Below, one piece after another: positions 12,655 through 23,104 of a DNA stretch of 64,000 nt. Source of the stretch: Campylorhamphus procurvoides (Eukaryota > Chordata > Aves > Passeriformes > Dendrocolaptidae); the NCBI GenBank assembly GCA_013396655.1, contig WBMV01009180.1:1-64000 (forward strand). The letters are read 5' to 3'. The position numbers and the translations under genes are program-made. Position 1 is the first letter of the stretch. The number at the start of each line of letters is the position of its first letter. Below the pieces are notes generated by a model. It saw only the letters and a list, made by a program, of their open reading frames with translations, had not been told where the DNA came from and searched no databases.

Positions 12655-12733
12655 CAAAAAAACAAACAACCCCTCCTCAAAAAAAACCACCAAACTAAAC
12701 CAAAACAAACAAAAAAATTCACCAAAAAAAAAA
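12655..12733. repeat. A-rich (A with CA/CC) low-complexity tract
   Basis: About 80 bases consist of A runs interrupted by C or CC. The same style recurs at 14076-14185, and in complement at 4671-4776 and 35223-35273. Confidence 0.85.
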
Positions 12734-14075
12734 TCAGATTCTGAGTTTATTTAATGAAATGTGGACATTTGTCAGGAGTAAGGGTTAAGAAACGAGCTGA
12801 TCCAGTCCTCCTTCATCCATTTATGTTATTGTGGTTCTATATTGCATGTTAGTATTCATTTCAGTTCCTCTTAATGGGTTTTGAATAAGTTTTTTAACTG
12901 CTCTGTTGATCTACTGTCTGATGAGATACATCACTATTGCCAAATACAGAAGGTGTGAGCCCTTGTACTTGTTCAAGTCCCATGTATGCATTGAACATAT
13001 GAAATTGATATTGTGCAGGAACTCTGCACAAGTGATATCATGGGCCCCAACCTGATCAAGCTAAAAGAATAAGTACGGATATTTTACTGATGGATTGGGT
13101 ACTGATGAAAGGAGTGATTCTACTGTCATACTCTCTGGACTTCAAGTAAGTCTGAAGCTGCAGTGTGTGTGTTAACCTAACCCAGCATCTGTAGCGGTGG
13201 CTAGCATTGGTGGAGAATGGAACCAAAGTGCATGAATGCCAGAAATTGTATGTGCTAACTGGGGACCTACTTTTTGATTGGTGGCTCTTGGTCTTGGTTT
13301 TCTTTTTCTTGAAAAAGCTTCATTCTCTTTAATTTTTCTTCTAGTAAAAAAAAGAAAAGAAAGAAAAAGAATCGCCTTTTGATGTGCCTAGGTTAGTGTG
13401 ATCTTTTATAGTTAAATTATTTAAATTAGTGCACATATGATTGGGTTGTTTCTGGCAGTACCAGAAGGCCAATTTAACTTATCAGTCTGTAACAACACAT
13501 ATTAGTGGAGTCATGTTTTCTTCCTGTGCTGAATCTAGTCAGCCTTCTAGGTAACCTGACATTTCCATTTACTTCAAAGCAGTAAAAGAAAAAAAGATTG
13601 CATTCTTGCTATTCCTCCTGCATTGCCTGTGTCCTGACAATCTGTCAGAATGGTTTGTGTCTCTTCTGTCTGTAACAGGGTGAATTGCCTCCCACTCTTA
13701 TGGAGAATTTCTTAACTACAGCATTTTTTAAGCACTCACATTTTGGGAAAACTTGACAGGAAAGTGACAGAGCTGATAGCAACTGAGAGCCAAGAGGGGA
13801 TTTCCATTCACGCAGTAGCCTCCTACTATAGCAATAAGGAGTACCTTGGGCCAGAACAATGGAGACACCGCCTTGTACTTTCCCAGCAGCGCAGCTGAAG
13901 GCAATACCTGAGTAGACCCCCACCTCCCAAATCAGGCCAAAGGGCTCTCCTAAGTCATACTGAAGTGTTTTGTTAAACTTCCATTGAACCAGTCTGTTTT
14001 ATTGCCCCTCAATAGCTTTTGAAGCTAAGAAATAAGGTTGGTGGCTTAGACTGTTTTTTATGATCTTTATTTAAA
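12734..14075. other. Single-copy DNA with a short A/G tract
   Basis: A purine tract (AAAGAAAAG type) lies at about 13345-13372. A 92-codon minus frame (13645-13923) has no recognised family features. Nothing else is seen. Confidence 0.55.
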
Positions 14076-14185
14076 GGAAAAAAGCCCTCCAAAAACAAAA
14101 CAAAAAAAACCCAAAATGAAAACAAAACTAAACCAAAAAAAACAAAACAAAAAAAACCCCCAAAAAATCCCAAAGCAACACAAAC
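14076..14185. repeat. A-rich (CAAAA)-type low-complexity tract
   Basis: About 110 bases of A runs are broken by C. The lysine- and asparagine-rich plus-strand frame beginning at 14116 is an artefact of this tract. Confidence 0.85.
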
Positions 14186-14273
14186 ATTTCCTGCCTGAGG
14201 GGCTATCAGTGGTTCAAACTAGTGATATTTTTTCTCATTATTTATTAATCAATCAATTCATTTATTTATCTAG

Positions 14274-14391
14274 ATGGCCAGGAGTCTTAGTGAAGCCCAC
14301 ATCTCATCACTTTCCCCTTTCTCCTATTTCAACTTCTTTGTGATCAAGTTATGTTTTACTTTCACTGAGTTTAATAGCTTACTGTGCTCAG
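14274..14391 (+). other. Candidate exon between consensus splice sites
   Basis: The acceptor (TTTATTTATCTAG) ends at 14273 and a perfect donor, CAG|GTAAGTA, starts at 14392. They enclose 118 bases with one fully open frame that begins with ATG at the first base. The predicted peptide is rich in Ser, Phe and Leu and has no recognisable domain. The splice signals are better than the peptide. A non-coding exon or a pseudoexon is as likely as a coding one. Confidence 0.2.
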
Positions 14392-14399
14392 GTAAGTAC

Positions 14400-16980
14400 T
14401 GGAAGATTACAAAACCAAAAACTCAGCATGATCATTCTTCTCTTTGNAAGCACCTCTGGAATAATAAAATTGATAAGCATGCAGTAGAGATTTATCAAGT
14501 GCCAACTGTGTCAGGCAACTTTAATTTCCTTCCTTGGCAGTATAGCGAGCCTAGTAGATAAAAAATAAGTGGTAGATGGATGAGGTATCTTGACTTCGTT
14601 ATTTTTTTCCTGCAGTGACTGTGTGTGATATTCTTGACTGTCTCACACATCACTCATAGAAGATGGTGGGGAACTCCACATGAAATCATTGTAAAGTGAA
14701 TACACGAGTGGTTGAGAAAAGGTCTCCAAGTGTCCTTAATGGTTTACTGAGAACTGAGAAGAATTTCAGAGGGGTCCAGTTCTCCGTTTTGTTCTGTACT
14801 TTTGTTAGATACTTGGCTAGTGGAGTGCAGAGAATATGGTAAATGATTAGCAAAGGGTGGTCTGCAGACCCTGTGGATCCACTGGTTGCTTATAAGGACT
14901 CATGATGGGTAACTAACAAAGCAATCCTTTTATCAGTAGGGCTAAATTCACTACACAGGGTCCTATGCCTCAACTGGAAAATTTAAATGGATTTCACTTG
15001 GCAAAAAAGGTGGTTAAAAAGCAGTTGTTCTGACATTTTGGAGAGACAGTCCAAACACAATGAGCTGAAGTTTCAAAAGGTGAGCACAACTTGCTATGTT
15101 TTGTGTACTTGTTGGAAGAGGAGTAAAAACCTGAAGTAGTCTAGCCAGTGAAAACTTGGGATTTATAGTTAGTTGAAGGACAAATACATCTGTTAATACA
15201 TCTGACATGTACAAATAAGGAATGTTGCATGTAAGGGGACACAGCTGCTCTATTTTGCTTAGCACTGCTGAGGTCTCAGGTAGAGGATTCTATACAGCAG
15301 CTGTAATAAAGTGCTTTGATACTATAACGTGCAAGAAGATTTTCAAAGGGAGTGACTTTGTTTAGTCTCACAGGGAAAAACTGAGATTTGTGAGAGACAT
15401 CTTATGAAAAGTGAAAAGCTTTATAGGAGATATTGTCTTCCATTAGAGGAGATCAGAAAAAAAATAGTGCTATGACTCTGGATGGATAATAATAAAAAAA
15501 AGAACTGTCTTAGATATGCCAGTTTTGGTGGCAGCTACCTAGTACCTTGTGTCTGTTATGTAATTTATCCCTCTACATATTTTCAATGGCTTGTTTCATT
15601 TGGTTTAATGGAAGGAACAGGTTCTCACATGTCACATAAGGGGAGATCAGAGAATCTCAGTTGCCAGCCATAAGCATCTGAGTCATGCTAGGTTTCTAGG
15701 CTGAAGTGTTATTGTTACTTGTGATGGCTATTGAGCATAGCAGTGAATGGAATCTGGGCAGAAAGCTTTGTCCAAAAGAACAAAATACTATTTCCTTATG
15801 AACAGGTGATGACAAAATTATATGTTGATTGGTTTGTTATTTTTCCCATAGAAAAGATATCCTATTTATTATCACTCTCACTTTTAGAAGTTTTGAAAAG
15901 TTCCTCTGCACCTTACTCTTTTTGTATTATCTCTTATACAATAAATAAACATACCACTATAGAAACCCAAACAAACCCCTAAAATACTCCCCAAACCACC
16001 ACATTCCTCTGAAACTGCACTGGATTGGTTGATTTGCAGATGTCCAGATAAATCTGAAGGGACTCTTGATGCTGATGGAAATTTAATAGTTAATCAAATT
16101 GAAAACAATTAATACATGAAAGGAACAGAAATCTTGGCATAAATGACTTATACTGGGATCTACGTACTATGATGGGACATTCTTCATGTGCACGGTCCAC
16201 CTGTCCAGTCTTGATTTCCACTGAATTAGAAAAGCTTTCTGAAGGTGGAGCAATATTTAAGCACTTTAGAACACAGCCTTGGCTTTGCAAACTGGTTATA
16301 CCTAATTTGTTTTCCTATTTGAGAGTTGGCCATGGATCATGGCTTGTTTCCCAGTAGTGAAAAAAATCAGGCTTATGAGAGAAACAAAATAGATTTTTTA
16401 TTTGTAATTTCTATTTCTTAAAATAATTATACATAACTCTGTCTAAATCTGTTGGGCCTTACGTTATATCATGCTGTTTGCAGAAACAACCATTCGTGTG
16501 GTTTGTGAAGTGGGAGAGAGTTAAGGGTCTAATGTCTGCATACATCTTTTGCCTGTTGCTTTGTCTGCCTTCATCTGGTATTTGGCATGTCTTCCTCTAT
16601 TTCATGAGAACAGACGACTAGCCATGTTCCAGTCAGACCAAGTGTCCTTTTAGTTCCATACTCTTTCCAAAGGCAGTTAGTAAAGATGCTTGGGGAGAAA
16701 AATGTAAAAAATGCATGAAGTAGAACTAGTAATTCTTTCCCATGGTTAGGTCCCTTAATTGCATGGTTTAGGGACCTCCTTAGCTAAAGGTTCAACTCAA
16801 GCATGTGTGTTTTAAATAAGCAGCAGTGGGTCTGTCATTAAAGAATTCAGTTAATTTTTTTTAGTCTGTTTGTCCATTTATGTGTGCCTAGTGTCTTGCT
16901 GCAATGATTTCATAATTCAGGTATACGTTGTGAAGAAAAAGCACTTCCTCATTTGTTACAGATCTGTCGTTTAGTAACCA
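14400..16980. other. AT-rich single-copy DNA, nothing recognised
   Basis: There is no gene or repeat family. One ambiguous base is at 14447. Open frames here are 60-85 codons and not protein-like. Confidence 0.6.
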
Positions 16981-16981
16981 T

Positions 16982-17188
16982 TTAGTAACTAGTTTTTATT
17001 GTGAGAAGTGGTTCCTTGTTGACTTTTCCACACATTCTGCCAGCCTCTGCATTCTTCTCCTTGGTGGTTTTACTTCTTTTCTGAAGACTTTCAGTCACTT
17101 TGGTCTTGGAAGGTTTGACAGTGTTTTTGATGCAAGAGTCAATCTCGCAACACTGTGAAAGCACTACCATCCCCTTGGTGGCCAACAC
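16982..17188 (-). other. Short lysine-rich open frame, unassigned
   Basis: A minus-strand frame of 68 codons starts from GTG rather than ATG. The peptide has a CC pair near residue 13, another Cys near 19, and then a Lys/Thr/Ser-rich stretch (KPSKTKVTESLQKRSK). It ends in TAA. An AATAAA-like hexamer overlaps the last codons. The composition looks like a basic protein, but I recognise no family. The upstream acceptor context is poor (an A-run before CAG). It could be a relic of a processed copy of a basic protein, or chance. Confidence 0.15.
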
Positions 17189-17667
17189 ACTGGGTTTTTT
17201 TTTATTTTGCTATCAGTAAAACTGAGTTATGATTTCTTTAATTAAGATTCTATGAATTATGGGGTAAATGACATGTATAAATTAAGGAGGAACCTGATTA
17301 TAGTTTGAAAATTATGGTAATTTTCACAAATAGTATAATATTGGTGTTCCTCCCTTAGTATGCTGTACATACTCATTAATGGTGCCTACTGTTGTGTGAC
17401 GAAATATTTCCACAGGCATTTCTGGTGGCTAAAAGCACTTATAATAGCTGTATTTTTATGGTTTCTTTTATTTTTGTGTAAAAATTTCAGAATAATGAAG
17501 GCAATCTTATAGCATCTTACTTTGATTGAAAAGTATGTTGACAAACAGCTGATGAGGCTGAGAAACAAATTTAGTTATACAAATTTTGCTTAAATGGGAA
17601 AAAAATTACTTCAGAATTAAAAAAAAAACAAAAACGCTTTTCATTCCAAAGAAAACCATATATTTAC

Positions 17668-17803
17668 CTGATCATGAATGGATCTGAACTGTGACCCAGT
17701 CTGTTGAGCCCGTAAGCACATTCTCTCCAAGTGTTCTGAATGTCCAGTTGTGCCTCTCTCTTTGGCAGCCATATGTGCCTGGTTGTTGTTATCAAATGCC
17801 CTG
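17668..17803 (-). other. Candidate coding exon, protein unknown
   Basis: On the minus strand an acceptor (TTGTGCCACAG) and a donor (CAG|GTAAAT) bracket 136 bases. One frame is open throughout: one leading base plus 45 codons. It lies within a longer open frame of 122 codons (17641-18009). The peptide is hydrophilic and protein-like, with a Asn triplet at codons 5-7, a segment AAKERGTTGHSEHLERM, and a C-terminal Gln/Ser-rich part. I know of no matching family. Adjacent sequence is GC-richer than average, which lowers the significance of an open frame. Confidence 0.2.
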
Positions 17804-17809
17804 CTGTGG

Positions 17810-20420
17810 CACAAGCAGGGAGTTGCTGCACCTTTATGGCCTTGCACAAGGGAGTGGGAGTGTATTTGGCATACAATGGTGAAAGGCCAGTTTGGTTGTA
17901 TGTTATGTGACAGGTTTGGTTTGTGTATTAGCACCGTGCAGTGCAGAGGATTAGGGAGCAGGGAGTAGTGGGAAGGGCTGCGCACTGTAGCGCTGCTGAA
18001 TGTGAGCATGTTGAGCAGGAGTTGGTGGATGGTGGAAGAAAGTTGAGCTGAGAGGCTCTTGGGCTGTGGTCCATGTGGCCTGGCAACATGTCTGAGTCCT
18101 TTTCAGTTTTTCACTCCTTTCAGAAGGAAGCAGCATCATTCTGTGGTATTAGGGGTTAGGGAGTGTCCATGGCACAGAGACCTTCCTACCCACGTAGTTT
18201 GTGCGCCCTTTGTTACAAAACATTGTCTTCCCCTGTTATATTTCTGGGCTGGGATCTGTAGGTGCTTCTTTCCCTATGTAATTTTTTGTTCAGTTGTTTG
18301 ATTTTAGCCATCAACAGAAAGGCAGACTCTGAAAGCTAATGGAGGCACTCTTATTTTCAAAAATTGGTGGCTATGTAGAGGAGGGACTATAAAAAATTGT
18401 GTCAGAAGTCTTGATTAGCTGTGAAGCACAAATCTGACAATTAATAGCAGAGCTCATGGATCTGCTTGCTTTTATTAGTTTTCCATAGCTGAGGAATTCT
18501 TTACCATGTAAGGGTTTATTTCAGATGCAAGTTTTCCATTAGCAGACAAACACTATAAATTTTAACTAAAATAATTCAGACTTCACTCCTTCAAAACTTG
18601 ATGAAACAGCTCTCTTTGTCTTGTGTGATTTCTTCATATATTGTATTAGGAGCCTTAGTGGTGAGAAGGATTGGATGGATGACTCATCTGTCCTTACTGT
18701 GTGTTCTGTTGCATGAAACATATTGTGTATACAGGCTTGCAGCTCTATGCTAGTAGAGTTACAGTTTGTAGTGACTATGTAATCATCTACATTGCCTTAA
18801 TTTGGAGATGCTTACCTGGAAGAACTTTGGGGAAGGCTGGCTGGAGAGCAGAATAGATCAGGTTGGCAGGCAAAAGAGGGGACAAATATGTGGCCTGCTA
18901 TGGAATACTAAACTTAAAATTAAGGGGAAATGTTTTATGGGTTTTTCCTTTGCACATTTGTCAATGTTGTTTTGAATTACAGAGGTCAAAAACGAATCAC
19001 AGGTTTTGGCAGGTAGACTGTGCTTTCTAGCCTGGTGATCATAAATGACCTAAAATATGTTTTTGAAAAATAAATGTATTTTACTATTAACTAATAATTC
19101 ACACTGTGTTTAAGTTAGATTATTACAATCCAATGGCTCTTTTCAGTTTTAAATTGTAAAATGTTCCTTCTCTTGGGAAACAGAAAATTGACTCTCAAGG
19201 CCTGATAGGTCAAATTCACTGTAATACTAAAAGAGTATATAAGTATGTTTTTGTTTCAAAATTAAGTAGTTCAGTAATAGCTTAAAGTTACTCACAGTGA
19301 TGTAAGCAGGAGCAGTTGAATTAAAACAATATTTAGCACTTTTAAAAATTTATTTAGAATATATAACATTTTTGTTATTGCTTTAGAGGTTGTGGGTTTT
19401 TTTTGTGTAGGCAAGTAATTTCATATTATAATTTTATACTTGCTTTGCTGTTGATAAATACCAGTCAGCAATGGTTTGGGTGGGGGATCTTTGTAGCCTT
19501 GTTTCTGGGCATTATTCCAAAGTACACAGCTAAAATGCTTCATGGGTTTTGTTTAGAGCAAGGCTTTTAATGGAAAGATCACTGCAGAGTCTTTTTGATG
19601 AAATTTTGCAAATACTTCATTCTTGCTTTCCTTCAGACTCAACATGACATTTCAATGGTGGAGTGTGGTTTTTAAAAATACATATGATTGTCCTACATAC
19701 TGTTCTCCAAAGAGGATCAGAGAGCCTGTCAGTTTTTTCTGAACATGTGATGATTTTGGAGAAGTCTCGTAATGAGAGAAAGAGGAGACTACATGAGAAT
19801 TAATTGTGTAGAGGGCTCAAGATATCATCTTGCTGCAATAAATGTGGAGGGTTTCCTTTGGACTATTTGAGTAAGGTTGTACCCTGATCTGCTCCTCAGT
19901 GCCCATGACTGAAATTTATGATGCATGGTAGATGCCTTTAGGCAGAGAATGAGCAGTCAGCTTTTCATTAATTTGTAACAGAGAGACTGGTGGGAACGTT
20001 GTTCCATGCTGTGGAGGGCTTGTAGTGAATTCCTTCAACGTTAAGCAAGCTAAAAATAATTCTCTAGAAAATGTATGCTTTAGCTAAGCCCTTTGTTTTC
20101 TGAACATACATTTGAACAGAGATCAAAACTATGCTGTGAAAGTAAAAGAGCAACATGTATTCTCCCTCTTTGTTGTAATTTTGAAACTCTTTAAGATTTA
20201 AAATTGGTCAGTAAAGCTTATAAGTCATTGGGCAACTTGTCTAGATGCAATTTAAAGATTATGTTAGAAGACTTTATTTTTATGTCCCCTTTCTATATGT
20301 TGATTCTGTAAGGAGACTGAGGTGGAAGTAGGTAAGTTGCTGAATCCAGTGGCTCCTGGTAGGCAGAGTGAAGGATGAATTGCACACTAGATAAAACTAG
20401 TTTCCTTTGCTGCTGTTTGG
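17810..20420. other. Single-copy DNA, nothing recognised
   Basis: GC is raised up to about 18300 and AT is high after that. No repeat family or exon with both splice sites stands out. Confidence 0.55.
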
Positions 20421-21450
20421 AGTCATAAAGTTTCCAGAAATTTTATTTTCCACAGGAAAGAGAGCAAAGATAAGAGCTGTTGGTACAGCCCTCTAAAAAC
20501 TGTGATGGAATGGTTTGTGAAGGGAGAGTTGCCAGAATGGAGAGAGAGAACAGCTGTTGAAGGCAGCAGAGATACTGTAGCTGAGGGGCCAAACACAGTT
20601 GAAGGAGACTGGTTGGAAGGCAAAACAAAAGCTTTGAAAAAGCAGGCAGTGCTTGCATGCAAGGCATATGAGCTGTGCGTGAATTTCTTGATCTGATCCC
20701 CACATACATTCAGGCATGGAGCAACAAGAGGCAGCAAGCTGTCTGCATGGTCTGTAACAGTTCTGTGAAAATAGAATGTCTTCATACTCTTTTTAAAGTA
20801 CATTTTAAAAATGTAGGTCTGTATGTGTCTTACTTGCCTCGGAGAGCAAAGATGTTAAAATGCTGGGTGAAACTGCATGAGTGTGTTTCAGACACTGCAT
20901 TTTCTTGAGGAGCAAATGGCCCATGGCAAGGATGTTTAGGGGAAGAAACCTGTCCCCTGTGAAGGTCTCACACTTGACTTGTGTGGGAGGGAGGCCTGAA
21001 GTGGAACCCTTCCTAAAGATGAATTATTACATTCTCTTTTTTTGCCACGGGAAAAAGAATTACTGGAGTATTAACATGCTGTTCTGCTCCCCATCTATAT
21101 GGTAAACAAATCATTAGGGCACTTGGTTGTAAAGATGTCTTTCTGTCCTTGCTGCAAGGTTGTTCAAATCGTCCTACCCCTCCTGGCCAGAGGGGCTGGA
21201 TCTGGCAGGTCTCCAGCATGTGGCCACCCTCTCTGGTCCTGCTGGAGCTGTGCCACTGCACAGGTGGGAACTCAGCCCTCTCTGTGCGATGGAAGAAGGG
21301 ATGTTGGCCTTGACTTAAGGAGAAGAATGTGGAGATCTCTGGAGCAGAGGTTGTTCTTATGGCCTGAAACACTGGACAGTGGCGGACCTCCCTGTGGATC
21401 TCAATTTAAACATTTGGTTTTTGTATTTGTGTTGGAGGGTGTCATGTGAG
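20421..21450. other. GC-richer segment with unassigned open frames
   Basis: Overlapping frames occur on both strands, up to 126 codons (minus, 20423-20803), 119 codons (minus, 21013-21372) and 116 codons (plus, 21099-21449). Because each overlaps another on the opposite strand and none has a recognised motif, no gene is called. The segment might be an old, unclassified repeat or a relic exon cluster. Confidence 0.3.
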
Positions 21451-21660
21451 ACAGGAAATTGCTACAAGCTGACCTAGTATCACTAATGTAACCTGGTATG
21501 TGTGTCCCTGAAAGGGTATGCATTAGATGCAAGTATTCTGGGTTTAAACCAGTTTTAATTTGCTAGCCTGGTTTCCCACAGCAAAGTGTACTTTTAAAAT
21601 CACTGTGGTAGTAGGTTGTGACTGATTTTGGTGGCTGCAGTATAGTTTGTGGGTCTGTGA

Positions 21661-21696
21661 AGAAAGAGAGAGAAAGAGAGAGAAAGAGAGAGAAAG
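21661..21696. repeat. Purine microsatellite, 10-bp period (AGAAAGAGAG)
   Basis: Three exact copies of AGAAAGAGAG are followed by a partial copy. The tract is pure purine on the plus strand and could form triplex DNA. Tracts of this kind are usually length-polymorphic. Confidence 0.95.
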
Positions 21697-21699
21697 AAA

Positions 21700-23060
21700 A
21701 TCCGTGGTGGGAGGGCTTAACTCATAACATGAGCTAGGTGAATTTTCACAGTGTTCACTTTGTCAATAGAGCTACTTATGTGCATGAGGGTCTGGGAAAC
21801 ATAAATCCTTAACTTTTTGGGGTGTAATACTTAGAAATAACAAAGATGCATTTATCAGAAACCCGTCCTTAAAATTCAAACAGGAAACAAATGGAAATCC
21901 CATTAACATTGTATTGAACCAGGAAAATATTCTTAATTCACAGATATTGTTTTGATTGAATAAAGGAATTTATTTGCTTTGTAAAAATGTGTAGAAATAC
22001 TGAATTTAAAGGCTGTTTGGGGCAATGTAGGCATATTACTTACCCAGAACACTTAAAGGAAGGAAGTGTGTACTTCATGCTTTTCCTTAGGCATTAATGT
22101 TTTGCTTTAAGTAGTAGTAATTTATACAACCTATATTAACAATAAGCAATATAAACTATAAGGGACTAAAGGTCTTTTTTTTGTTCTTCCTCTTAAGAAG
22201 AGACTTTCATCTCTTTACTGCACATAGGCTCATTACTAGAGATCTATATTGCTTAGAGAGGTTCTATGTGAAAAAACACCAGTAGGAATTTCATATTTTC
22301 TTACACTTAAGCAATAGCCTTAATATCAGTTCCTACTATTTATTGGTTATGTTAATAGTGGCATAAAAGTCATACTTGACCTGCATAAAGAAAGCATAGC
22401 AAGATGTCATGAAAGCTTTTTTGTTTGTTTTCTAGGAATATTAAAAATATATTTTGACCCTGTGGTTGCCTGCACAACTTCCCTGTGCAAATCTCAAAGT
22501 TGTTTCCCTTTCTGCTGAAAGCATTAAGCATAATCATAATCTTGTGCTAAGTTTTATAACACAACTTTTGTTTTGTAATCTAGTCAAAAGCATTCCATTT
22601 GTTTTCTACATTCACAAAATGGTGAACTGAAGAGAAGTTGCTTCCCTTTACCTCTATGAGTAATTAAAGCATATTCTCCCACCTCTACTGTATCTTTCCT
22701 TCCCATTCCATTTTTTTTAAATAATTTTTGAAATACCTAGGCCATTTCTACTTTAGATAATCTGCACTAGAAATTGAAAAATATGAATCCAAAGTTAATG
22801 TTTAAAAGAAGTTTTGAACAAAGTTGTCCTACTAACAGACAGAAAAATGGAAGTTGCATCTCTATCAGGCTAAGACAAGAGTCCCAAATAAATGGAGATA
22901 CTCCATAAAGCTAAAAGGAAAAAAAACCCCAGAATTTTTGTCAATGGCTGGACTGTTGATGTGTAGGTATGGAGCTGTTTGGCCACAGGCTATTTAGTAT
23001 TGCAGCTTACTTTTTACCTGTCTGAAAGGCATTTTTGCCTTCATATCCAACCAGTTCATT
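21700..23060. other. AT-rich single-copy DNA, nothing recognised
   Basis: No gene or repeat family is seen. A strong acceptor-like site (TTTGTTTTCTAG) near 22424-22435 has no convincing partner donor. Confidence 0.6.
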
Positions 23061-23102
23061 GCTGTCCCTTCCAACCCTAATAATTCTGTTATTCTGTGAT
23101 TT
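23061..23102 (+). mobile_element. CR1 LINE 3' tail fragment
   Basis: A short plus-strand CR1 terminus is seen: TGTCCCTTCCAACCCTAA followed by TAATTCTGTTATTCTGTGAT, matching the end of the 3' untranslated region and the 8-bp terminal repeat. Upstream similarity is lost within a few tens of bases, so this is a severely truncated or decayed copy. Confidence 0.7.
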
Positions 23103-23104
23103 TT

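Noticed and set aside
13345..13372. AAAGAAAAG purine tract as an informative repeat
   Set aside because: Short irregular low-complexity sequence without a stable period.
18149..18170. TTAGGGGTTAGGG as interstitial telomeric repeat
   Set aside because: Only two imperfect units; chance is sufficient.
18815..18845. Minus-strand acceptor/donor pair around about 25 bases as an exon
   Set aside because: Very short, with no protein-like frame; weaker than the other splice-pair candidates.
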